Below are positions 29,050-36,372 of a stretch of DNA of 64,000 bases, one piece after another. Origin of the DNA: Bacteroidales bacterium (GTDB lineage Bacteria > Bacteroidota > Bacteroidia > Bacteroidales > JACABE01); assembly GCA_023251515.1 (NCBI GenBank), contig JAHEYQ010000005.1, positions 43,872-107,871 on the forward strand, read 5' to 3'. Below the pieces are notes generated by a model. It was not told where the DNA came from. It did not search any database and worked only from the letters and a program-made list of their open reading frames with translations. The translations under genes were made by a program, and so were the position numbers. Each line of letters opens with the position of its first letter. The first letter of the stretch is position 1.

Positions 29050-30321
29050 TTAATAATTATATTTGTTTTTCCAGAGCAATTTTAATCGGTTTCTGATTTC
29101 GTTTTCTTTGGCATTATTCTGAGGTTCGTAAAACTTCTTTCCTTTTATTTTTTCGGGCAGAAACTCCTGATCTACAAAGTTATTCTCGAAACTATGGGCA
29201 TATTTATATTCTTTTCCATAACCAATATCCTTCATTAGTTTGGTAGGCGCATTGCGTATATGCAAAGGCACAGGCAAATCGCCGGTTTTACTCACAAAAG
29301 CCAGTGCTTCATCAATGGCTGAATAACTGGCATTGCTTTTTGCTGATGTTGCAAGATAAATAGCTGTTTGCGACAATATTATCCTCGATTCGGGATACCC
29401 GATTTTATTTACTGCTTCGAAACAGGTATTTGCCAGCAACAAAGCATTGGGATTGGCATTTCCGATATCTTCAGAAGCTAAAATCAACATACGGCGGGCA
29501 ATAAATTTTAAATCCTCCCCTCCTGCTATCATACGTGCCAGCCAATATACTGCTGCATTGGGATCGCTGCCTCTGATAGATTTTATAAATGCAGAAATAA
29601 CATCGTAATGCATTTCGCCGCCTTTATCATACAATGCCAGATTTTGTTGTACAGTATCCAGAACCAATTGATTTACAATTACAATCTTGTCTTTTGCACT
29701 ACACATATTTACTACCAGTTCAAATGCATTTAGCAATCGACGGGCATCTCCTCCCGAAATTCGTAAAAGTGCTTCGGTTTCTTCAATTGTAATTACTTTA
29801 TTTAATTCTTTTTCTTCATAAATCCTCGCTTTTTCTAGCAAATTAAGCAAATCATCCTTTTCAAGATTTTTCAGAATATAAACCTGACATCTTGATAACA
29901 AAGGTGAAATAACTTCAAACGAAGGATTTTCGGTTGTAGCTCCAATCAAAGTAATAATGCCTTTTTCTACAGCTCCCAACAGCGAATCCTGTTGTGATTT
30001 GTTGAAACGATGAATTTCGTCGATAAACAATATGGCGTTTTTTTCAGATTTGCCTGCTTTATCTATCACTTCCCGTACATCTTTTACACCTGAACTAATA
30101 GCACTTAGTGTAAAAAAATCTTTGTTAAGATATTTTGATATTATATGAGCCAATGTGGTTTTGCCAACTCCGGGTGGTCCCCATAATATCATCGAAGGAA
30201 TATTGCCCGATTCAATAGCATTGCGCAATATGGCATTTTTGCCTACCAGATGTTGCTGTCCGATATAATCTTCGAGCATAACAGGTCGCAATCTTTCGGC
30301 CAAAGGTGCTAACTGACTCAT
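29050..30321 (-). CDS. rarA: Replication-associated recombination protein A, AAA+ ATPase
   Basis: 423 residues from the ATG that begins MSQLAPLAERLRP. A 13-residue in-frame extension upstream is unlikely, because it would run into the cupin gene. The AAA+ core has Walker A WGPPGVGKTTL, Walker B LFIDEIHRFNKSQQD, sensor 1 IGATTENPSFEV, and LLSRCQVYIL with the arginine finger region. The C-terminal half is the MgsA/RarA tetramerisation domain (SIRGSDPNAAVYWLARMIAGGED, SEDIGNANP, GYGKEYKYAHSF). The family acts at stalled replication forks with SSB. Its ATG overlaps the cupin stop by 4 bp (ATGA), so the two genes are translationally coupled. Confidence 0.96.
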   Translation of the reverse strand: MSQLAPLAERLRPVMLEDYIGQQHLVGKNAILRNAIESGNIPSMILWGPPGVGKTTLAHIISKYLNKDFFTLSAISSGVKDVREVIDKAGKSEKNAILFIDEIHRFNKSQQDSLLGAVEKGIITLIGATTENPSFEVISPLLSRCQVYILKNLEKDDLLNLLEKARIYEEKELNKVITIEETEALLRISGGDARRLLNAFELVVNMCSAKDKIVIVNQLVLDTVQQNLALYDKGGEMHYDVISAFIKSIRGSDPNAAVYWLARMIAGGEDLKFIARRMLILASEDIGNANPNALLLANTCFEAVNKIGYPESRIILSQTAIYLATSAKSNASYSAIDEALAFVSKTGDLPVPLHIRNAPTKLMKDIGYGKEYKYAHSFENNFVDQEFLPEKIKGKKFYEPQNNAKENEIRNRLKLLWKNKYNY

Positions 30322-30647
30322 TTTTTCTTGTTTTTGATATGAATAGCTAACCAGATGCAATTGGGTTCTTTACTTACATAACTTACCCTATGTTCCTGAT
30401 TTGCCGGTATAAAAACATAATCACCGGCTTTTAGGTTTACTGATGGCTGATGTTTGTATTGCAGTTCGGCTTCGCCGCAGAGCAACATTACCCATTCATC
30501 TTCAGGCTGATTATACCAGAAACCTTCGGGCGAAGCTTTGCCATAAGATGCAATGCGTTCGATACATAGGTTCTCATTTCTGAAAATGTCCTCAAACAAT
30601 TCAACTTCCGAAGCTGATGGAAGTCCTTTAAATATATTCTCATGCAT
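30318..30647 (-). CDS. Cupin-domain protein
   Basis: 109 residues, a single small beta-barrel. The cupin motifs are seen in SPEGFWYNQPEDEWVMLLCGEAELQY (motif 1) and LKAGDYVFIPANQEHRVSYVSKEPNCIWLAIHI (motif 2, with the His of NQEHRV). Only part of the usual metal-ligand set is present, so metal binding is uncertain. This subgroup often stands beside DNA-repair or translation genes with no known activity. The gene lies 4 bp after the Sua5/YciO gene and overlaps rarA by 4 bp, so the three form an operon. Confidence 0.85.
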   Translation of the reverse strand: MHENIFKGLPSASEVELFEDIFRNENLCIERIASYGKASPEGFWYNQPEDEWVMLLCGEAELQYKHQPSVNLKAGDYVFIPANQEHRVSYVSKEPNCIWLAIHIKNKKK

Positions 30648-30651
30648 ATTT

Positions 30652-31272
30652 TTAAAGATAATCTTCTATTTGACCTTTTCCCTGACGAATAATCTGATAA
30701 TCGTCATCAATACAGCTTACTACAGTTGATGGCTCATTGTCGCCATAGCCGCCATCAATTACAATATCTACAATATCGCAGTATTTTTCGTAAATCAATT
30801 CCGGATCGGTGGTATATTCAATTAAATCATCTTCATCATGTATAGAAGTTGACATAATGGGATGACCCAATTCATTTACAATACTACGGATAATAGAATT
30901 ATCGGGAATACGGATGCCAACAGTTTTCTTTTTGCTTTGAAAGAGTTTGGGTACATTGTTGCTGGCTTCCACTATAAAAGTATAGGGACCGGGCAATGTT
31001 TTCTTCATTAGTTTATAAGTAGAATTGCTGATGGGCTTGGCAAAATCGGACAAATGACTTAAATCGTAACAAATAAACGAAAAATTGGCTTTATCTTTTT
31101 TAATACCTTTAATTTCGGCAATACGTTCAACGGTTTTTGTTTTAAAAATATCGCAGCCCATACCATAAACTGTATCAGTTGGATAAATAATAATACCTCC
31201 GTCGTTAAGGCATTCAATTACCGTTTTTACATCTCTTGGATTAGGATTTTCAGGATAAATTTTCAACAACAT
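30652..31272 (-). CDS. Sua5/YciO/YrdC-family threonylcarbamoyl-AMP synthase-like protein
   Basis: 206 residues from the ATG beginning MLLKIYPENPNPRDV. The only upstream in-frame start is a TTG at 31296, so the ATG is preferred. The Sua5/YrdC fold is shown by GGIIIYPTDTVYGMGCDIF, the KGIKKDKANFSFICYDLS loop, PGPYTFIVEAS, KKTVGIRIPD and HPIMSTSIHDEDD. The family makes threonylcarbamoyl-AMP for the t6A37 modification of tRNA. This sequence is closer in feel to the YciO branch, whose exact role is less settled. There is no C-terminal Sua5 domain. It is the first gene of an operon with the cupin and rarA genes. Confidence 0.88.
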   Translation of the reverse strand: MLLKIYPENPNPRDVKTVIECLNDGGIIIYPTDTVYGMGCDIFKTKTVERIAEIKGIKKDKANFSFICYDLSHLSDFAKPISNSTYKLMKKTLPGPYTFIVEASNNVPKLFQSKKKTVGIRIPDNSIIRSIVNELGHPIMSTSIHDEDDLIEYTTDPELIYEKYCDIVDIVIDGGYGDNEPSTVVSCIDDDYQIIRQGKGQIEDYL

Positions 31273-31350
31273 AGCATCTGTATTTTGATGTTTCAAAATT
31301 ACGAAAATTAATTATAACTGAAGTTTTTAAATTATACTTCTTAATTTAAC

Positions 31351-31358
31351 TACCTTTG
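31351..31358 (+). promoter_or_regulatory. Bacteroidota -7 promoter element (TACCTTTG)
   Basis: Perfect TAnnTTTG match. Transcription would start near 31365, which makes the ATG at 31377 the first usable start and rules out the TTG/ATG at 31356/31359. Confidence 0.45.
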
Positions 31359-31376
31359 ATGAAATTTATTATCCTT

Positions 31377-32519
31377 ATGAAAACTTTTTACCATATTAAG
31401 TTACAGTTTTTTATTTTTATTGTTTTTTTATTTATTTCTCAACAAAGCACCTATTCACAACAACTTATTATCAGAGATAGCATTGTACATAACGGCACTT
31501 ACAGATATTATAATCTATATATACCGGCAGCATACACCAGCGGACAATCAGTACCCTTGTTGTTTAATTTTCATGGTTACGGACAAACTGCATCTGCTCA
31601 GAATCAATATGCCAATTTTATGCCTATGGCTGATAGTACTAATTTTATACTAGTTTTGCCCGAAGGAACTTTACTTAGTGGAATTTCGCATTGGAATGTA
31701 GGTTTGCTGGTTTCGCAGGTTGATGATATTGATTTTGTTTTAAAGCTTATTGACTCAATTTCGGCAACTTATACAATAAATCAAAACAGAATTTATGCTA
31801 CTGGCTTTTCGAATGGAGCATATTTAAGTCAGTTATTGGCTTCAAGAACGAATAAATTTGCAGCAATTGCCAGTGTGTCAGGATCAATAACTCCGGTTAA
31901 TTTTGCTTCATTATCACCTGAACATCCGGTGTCGGTTATGATGATTAATGGCACTTCAGATTTTATTGTACCTTACTCAGGTCTTGCTAATTCAAAACCC
32001 ATTGAAGATGTGATTAATTATTGGGTAGGTTATAATAATTGCAATCTAACGCCAAATGTTTTTGCAATTCCTGACACAAATCTTGCAGATGCTGCCAACG
32101 CACAAAAATTCAGTTATTTATCGGGTAATAACGGAAGTAAAGTTGTATTAATAAAAGTAAACAATGGTGGGCATACATGGCCTGGCTCTGCTTATATTGC
32201 CGGTATTACTTGTATGGATTTTAGTGCCAGTACTGAAATTTGGAATTTTCTGAAAGACTTTTCATTGAGCACAAATACAAATAATTACCAACCACAAAAT
32301 AAAGATGTTATATTTTATAATTCCATCAATCAATCTATTGAGATTTCAAATCTGATTGAAAAAAATTTCAATTTAGAAATTATTTCAGCTAAAGGAAATA
32401 AAATCTTTGAAACTAAAAATCAATTATCAATTCATATTAATAACTTATCAAATGGAATTTTTATAATCAGGCTTTATACAAAAGATAAAGTTTATTATAA
32501 AAAAATTATGAAAGGATGA
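31377..32519 (+). CDS. Secreted polyhydroxybutyrate depolymerase/feruloyl-esterase-like protein with T9SS tail
   Basis: 380 residues from the ATG at 31377, which gives a clean signal peptide (FIFIVFLFISQQSTYS). The alpha/beta-hydrolase domain (about 30-290) has LLFNFHGYG near the N-terminus (oxyanion region) and the nucleophile elbow ATGFSNGAY with Ser145. NGTSDFIVPYSG holds the likely acid residue, and NGGHTWPG the catalytic His. This is the LpqC/PHB depolymerase/esterase family. The last 75 residues (FNLEIISAKGNKIFETKNQLS..., GIFIIRLYTKDKVYYKKIMKG) form a T9SS type A sorting domain, so the enzyme is exported across the outer membrane. The natural ester substrate is unknown. Confidence 0.87.
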   Translation: MKTFYHIKLQFFIFIVFLFISQQSTYSQQLIIRDSIVHNGTYRYYNLYIPAAYTSGQSVPLLFNFHGYGQTASAQNQYANFMPMADSTNFILVLPEGTLLSGISHWNVGLLVSQVDDIDFVLKLIDSISATYTINQNRIYATGFSNGAYLSQLLASRTNKFAAIASVSGSITPVNFASLSPEHPVSVMMINGTSDFIVPYSGLANSKPIEDVINYWVGYNNCNLTPNVFAIPDTNLADAANAQKFSYLSGNNGSKVVLIKVNNGGHTWPGSAYIAGITCMDFSASTEIWNFLKDFSLSTNTNNYQPQNKDVIFYNSINQSIEISNLIEKNFNLEIISAKGNKIFETKNQLSIHINNLSNGIFIIRLYTKDKVYYKKIMKG

Positions 32520-33157
32520 AAGATTCTCTATTAATACCGTTATGGAATATATTATATTATTATGAACGAATCAAATTGAATTTTACATTTTTCATTTGAA
32601 TATTACCAGCCAAATAAATTAAAAAACAAGACATTTACGGCAAATAACATATCCGGTTTTTTGCTTTTTTTACAAACAGATTTTTATATAGCCCTTATTT
32701 CCTAGGGCTAAACCACCCTGTAAATTTACACGGGCACTTTACGGTCTTGCAATGGTCTCCGCGCACTTTAGCGGAAGGCTTTGCAATCGGAATTTTCTTT
32801 GCTATATTGCTTGATTATAAAACATTACATCATCTTTTTTAACCAACTAATCACTCTGTAAAATTGCGCGGATAGGTTTGCGGTCTTGCAAACGTCTTTA
32901 CAACATTTTGTAAATGGGTTTACAGTCTTGCAAATCCATACTGTAAATTTACAGGGTTTGGTTATTCATTTAATCAATTAATCAGTTATTTATATTACAT
33001 AACACACAAGGGATGACTAAAAAAGCTTATCAAAGAATTACTTCAGATAGCTTCTGATTAAAAAAAACAATTAAAATATTTGTATTTAATACCACATTGT
33101 TATTGATGATAATCAATAAACAACTAAGAATAAAGAAATGAAAAATAAAAAATCTTT
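32520..33157. other. Gene-free stretch containing degenerate repeats
   Basis: About 640 bp without a credible gene. It contains a weak hairpin (TAGCCCT/AGGGCTA, 32689-32710) and the degenerate repeat region listed separately. The rest is AT-rich with no coding signal that I can see. Confidence 0.6.
32717..32960. repeat. Degenerate repeat cluster built on CTGTAAATTTACAG and TTGCGGTCTTGCAAA
   Basis: Roughly five related blocks: 32717-32755, 32757-32790, 32854-32893, 32908-32936 and 32938-32960. Shared pieces are CTGTAAATTTACA (a full 14-bp palindrome at 32941-32954), and GGTTTGCGGTCTTGCAAACG, whose ends pair. Variants are TTTACGGTCTTGCAA and TTTACAGTCTTGCAAA. Block spacing is irregular, and a local rise in GC sets it apart from its flanks. 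It could be decayed mobile or REP-like elements, or an RNA with several small hairpins. Confidence 0.5.
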
Positions 33158-33520
33158 CTATTTTCTCAGAATTTTCTCCATCTTCTTACCTTTTGCCAAT
33201 TCGTCAATCAATTTATCTAAATATCTCACTTTTTGGATCAACGGATTTTCTATTTCTTCTACTCTGTATCCGCAAATTACACCCGTAATTAAATGTGCAT
33301 TTGGATTCAGATTTGCTGATTGAAAAAAATGTTCAAAATCAACATTTTCAGCTATAAGCTTTTCTAATTCACATTCATCAAAACCAGTAAGCCAATAAAT
33401 TATCTGATCAACTTCTTGTTTGCTCCTGCCCTTTTTCTGTGCTTTTGCTATATAAAGCGGATAAACCACAGCAAAATTCATTTTTGCAAAAATCTCATAT
33501 TGTTTGTCAGCTGCATTCAT
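33158..33520 (-). CDS. DUF2200-family protein
   Basis: 120 residues. It matches the DUF2200 family over its whole length: [32 protein letters not shown], then [44 protein letters not shown]. It is a small cytosolic all-alpha protein, and the biochemical role is not known. It lies 3 bp downstream of the YdeI/OmdA-like gene and is surely co-transcribed with it. The region to its left is the repeat-rich gene-free stretch. Confidence 0.85.
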   Translation of the reverse strand: MNAADKQYEIFAKMNFAVVYPLYIAKAQKKGRSKQEVDQIIYWLTGFDECELEKLIAENVDFEHFFQSANLNPNAHLITGVICGYRVEEIENPLIQKVRYLDKLIDELAKGKKMEKILRK

Positions 33521-33523
33521 ACT

Positions 33524-33805
33524 TCAAGTTTTTTTTAACCATTTTTTAGAAGCAGGATTACGATGCGGACAACCGGGCCAACAACAAGGCTTGCGTTTTC
33601 CCTCATTTAAATCATGTAACATACGTTGAATATGCTCCATTCTGGTTTCTGATTTTTTTACTGTTGTAATCCAGCAAATCCATTCATTTCGCTGAATTGC
33701 AGTAAGGGAATTCCATTTTTCAAGAATACTCAAATTTGAGCTCAATGCGATTTCAATATCATCGGCTACTTCATGCAAAACTCCAGGTAAAATATTAATA
33801 TTCAT
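33524..33805 (-). CDS. YdeI/OmpD-associated (OmdA) family protein, short form
   Basis: 93 residues. RNEWICWITTVKKSETRMEHIQRMLHDLNEGKRKPCCWPGCPHR is the characteristic C-terminal block of the YdeI/OmdA family. Full-length members often carry an additional N-terminal domain that is absent here, so this is a short form. The CCWPGCPHR segment has three Cys and one His that could bind a metal. No function is firmly known. The presumed promoter (-7 element at 33878-33885 on the minus strand) lies in the AT-rich flank shared with the CRISPR arrays. Confidence 0.75.
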   Translation of the reverse strand: MNINILPGVLHEVADDIEIALSSNLSILEKWNSLTAIQRNEWICWITTVKKSETRMEHIQRMLHDLNEGKRKPCCWPGCPHRNPASKKWLKKT

Positions 33806-33877
33806 TTAGCTGCATCCTCTTTAAATATTTAATTTAGTTTATAAACAACAAAACCACTTTTATTGTTTATTAAAATC

Positions 33878-33885
33878 CAAAAGTA
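33878..33885 (-). promoter_or_regulatory. Bacteroidota -7 element in the left array flank (TACTTTTG on minus strand)
   Basis: Perfect TAnnTTTG on the minus strand. It could serve the OmdA-DUF2200 pair, or read-through of the CRISPR array could do so. It belongs to a flank that is duplicated at 34370-34434. Confidence 0.4.
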
Positions 33886-33917
33886 CAAAATCTAATAATC
33901 ACATTCATAATTTATTT

Positions 33918-34348
33918 GTTGTTTTTACCCTTCAAATTAAGGACAGTTACAACTGGCATTAGCAGCATACAAAAGAAACTTAGATTGTTTTTACCCTTCA
34001 AAATAAAGGCAGTTACAACTTAGGGCAAACTGTTGACCATACATCACCTGTTGCTTTTACCCTTCAAATTAAGAGCAGTTACAACAGAAGTTTGAAGATA
34101 TGGCTGTTGATAGTAGTTGTTTTTACCCTTCAAAATAAAAGCAGTTACAACTCTTGGACTCAGGGCTTATTTGGAGTAAAGGTTGTTTTTACCCTTCAAT
34201 TAAAGGCAGTTACAACTGACATAAGCCCAGAGAAACGATATAATGAGTTGTTTTTACCCTTCAAAATAAAGGCAGTTACAACGAGTATATGGCAAATGCC
34301 TTGACATAAGAATGTTTTTTTCAGCCTTTAAACCAAGAGCAAAATATC
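33918..34348 (-). CRISPR. Type VI-B CRISPR array A (6 repeats plus one degenerate)
   Basis: Repeats start at 33918, 33984, 34050, 34116, 34182 (35 bp, one base deleted) and 34247, each with a 30-bp spacer after it. The consensus as written on the plus strand begins GTTGTTTTTACCC and ends GGCAGTTACAAC. A heavily mutated seventh copy starts about 34313 (TGTTTTTTTCAGCCTTTAA). On the minus strand the repeat reads GTTGTAACTGCC...GGTAAAAACAAC, which is the typical Cas13b direct-repeat form, so crRNAs are expected from the minus strand. Repeats here vary at several positions, as expected for the old end of a locus. Confidence 0.95.
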
Positions 34349-34373
34349 ATTTTAAATACCACCAATCACTTTC

Positions 34374-34381
34374 CAAAAGTA
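34374..34381 (-). promoter_or_regulatory. Bacteroidota -7 element between the two arrays (TACTTTTG on minus strand)
   Basis: The same element as at 33878-33885, carried by the duplicated AT-rich flank. It points leftward into array A, so array A may have its own promoter. Confidence 0.4.
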
Positions 34382-34434
34382 CAAAATCACAATAAACCAT
34401 TCATAATTCATTATTAATCATTCATAATTCAATT

Positions 34435-36310
34435 GTTGTTTTTACCCTTCAAAATAAAGGCAGTTACAACAGAAAAATTAAATTTAGAGGAAAAAGAGTG
34501 TTGTTTTTACCCTTCAAATTAAGGGCAGTTAAAACGCAGATAGTAATATGCCAGCTACTTTTGATATTGTTTTTACCCTTCTAACTAAGAGTAGTTACAA
34601 CTACAATCATAAATATGAGAAAAAGACCTTGTTGTTTTACCCTTCTAAATAAAGGCAGTTACAACGGTATAAATAAAAATAAATTAGATTATGTAGTTGT
34701 TTTACACTTCAAAATAAAGGCAATTACAACTCCAGATTCTGTTTCTTTTGATCGATTACTGTTGTGTTACCCATCAAATTATGAGTAGTTACAACTTTAA
34801 AATGACATTTATAAAAGAATTCCCAGTTTTTTTTACCCTTCAAATTAAGGGCAGTTACAACGGTATAAATATAAATAAATTAGATTATGTAGTTGTTTTT
34901 ACCCTTCAAAATAAAGGCAGTTACAACCATAAGCAGAATTTCAGAAGCTTATACATTGTTGTTTTTACCCTTCAAATTAAGAGCAGTTACAACATGAATA
35001 TTTACGACATGAATGTTTACATCGTTGTTTTTACCCTTCAAAATAAGAGCAGTTACAATTGTACAGATGCAAATTTAGTATCAATTGAGTTGTTTTTACC
35101 CTTCAAATTAAAGGCAGTTACAACGAAGTTATATGGATGAACTACAAGCAAACAGTTGTTTTTACCCTTCAAATTAAAGGCAGTTACAACGGGCTTGTAT
35201 TTGTTGCTGTTATCGCATCAGTTGTTTTTACCCTTCAAAATAAAGGCAGTTACAACTCGGGTCGCTAATCGATGCGATGCTCACTGTTGTTTTTACCTTT
35301 CAAAATAAAGGCAGTTACAACTTGATGGCATCGAACTTGAAAATTTAAACAGTTGTTTTTACCTTTCAAAATAAAGGCAGTTACAACGGGATGAAATACT
35401 TACATTTCCGACTTTGCGTTGTTTTTACCTTTCAAAATAAAGGCAGTTACAACATACCGATACAAAAACTTTCAGAAAACTATGTTGTTTTTACCCTTCA
35501 AAATAAAGGCAGTTACAACAATGTTGATATTCTTACATTTGAGTATATAGTTGTTTTTACCCTTCAAAATAAAGGCAGTTACAACTAATAGCAAATCATT
35601 TTAATGCTTTATTCAGTTGTTTTTACCTTTCAAATTAAGGGCAGTTACAACCAAAAGGAAATGGATAATTTGTATAACGCAGTTGTTTTTACCCTTCAAA
35701 TTAAGAGCAATTACAACAATTAATATACTTTATAAATTATGTCCAAGTTGTTTTTACCCTTCAAAATAAAGGCAGTTACAACAAACTATTACTAAACTTC
35801 CTGATTTAGATAGTTGTTTTTACCCTTCAAAATAAAAGCAGTTACAACTTAATAAATGGCAAAAAAAGGTAAAATTGAAGTTGTTTTTACCCTTCAAATT
35901 AAAGGCAGTTACAACAAGAAATTGCTATTGATGAAGCATTGCGTGGTTGTTTTTACCCTTCAAAATAAAGGCAGTTACAACAATGTTCAGCGTTGATGCT
36001 ATTATGGATGAGTTGTTTTTACCCTTCAAAATAAAGGCAGTTACAACCAACCAGTTAATTATATCCTGCATTTCAGGGTTGTTTTTACCCTTCAAAATAA
36101 AGGCAGTTACAACCCAACTCGGAAGACAATATCTATCATTACGTTGTTTTTACCCTTCAAAATAAAGGCAGTTACAACTTATAATTTCCTTTTAAATTAC
36201 TGTGTTTTGTTGTTTTTACCCTTCAAAATAAAGGCAGTTACAACAAGGCTGCTCTGGCAGCAATCACACTGTTAGTTGTTTTTACCCTTCAAAATAAAGG
36301 CAGTTACAAC
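34435..36310 (-). CRISPR. Type VI-B CRISPR array B (29 repeats, 28 spacers)
   Basis: 36-bp repeats with 29-31-bp spacers (mostly 30). The first repeat is at 34435-34470 and the last at 36275-36310. Copies from 34500 to about 34795 are the most degenerate: 35-bp variants start at 34631, 34696 and 34761, and terminal bases are altered at 34500 and 34566. Copies from 35946 to 36310 are almost identical. This gradient puts the old end at low coordinates and the young end next to cas13b, agreeing with minus-strand transcription. Only 62 bp separate the youngest repeat from the cas13b stop, so a long leader is absent. Spacers 34666-34695 and 34862-34891 differ by one base. Confidence 0.98.
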
Positions 36311-36372
36311 ACAAGTGTTGTAATGCCTTATTAATTTGAGAGTAAATGTATTTTGAAGTTTTATAAAACCAG

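Noticed and set aside
33158..33805. DUF2200 and OmdA-like genes as CRISPR accessory genes
   Set aside because: Both are common stand-alone families without known links to type VI systems. Their closeness to the array is more simply explained by position.
34092..36165. Several plus-strand open frames of 60-130 codons with repeating VVFTLQNKGSYN-type peptides
   Set aside because: They are translations of the CRISPR repeats and spacers, not genes.
33918..36310. Promoter embedded in each CRISPR repeat
   Set aside because: On the minus strand the repeat contains TATTTTG, which is one base short of the TAnnTTTG spacing, so I do not claim internal promoters.
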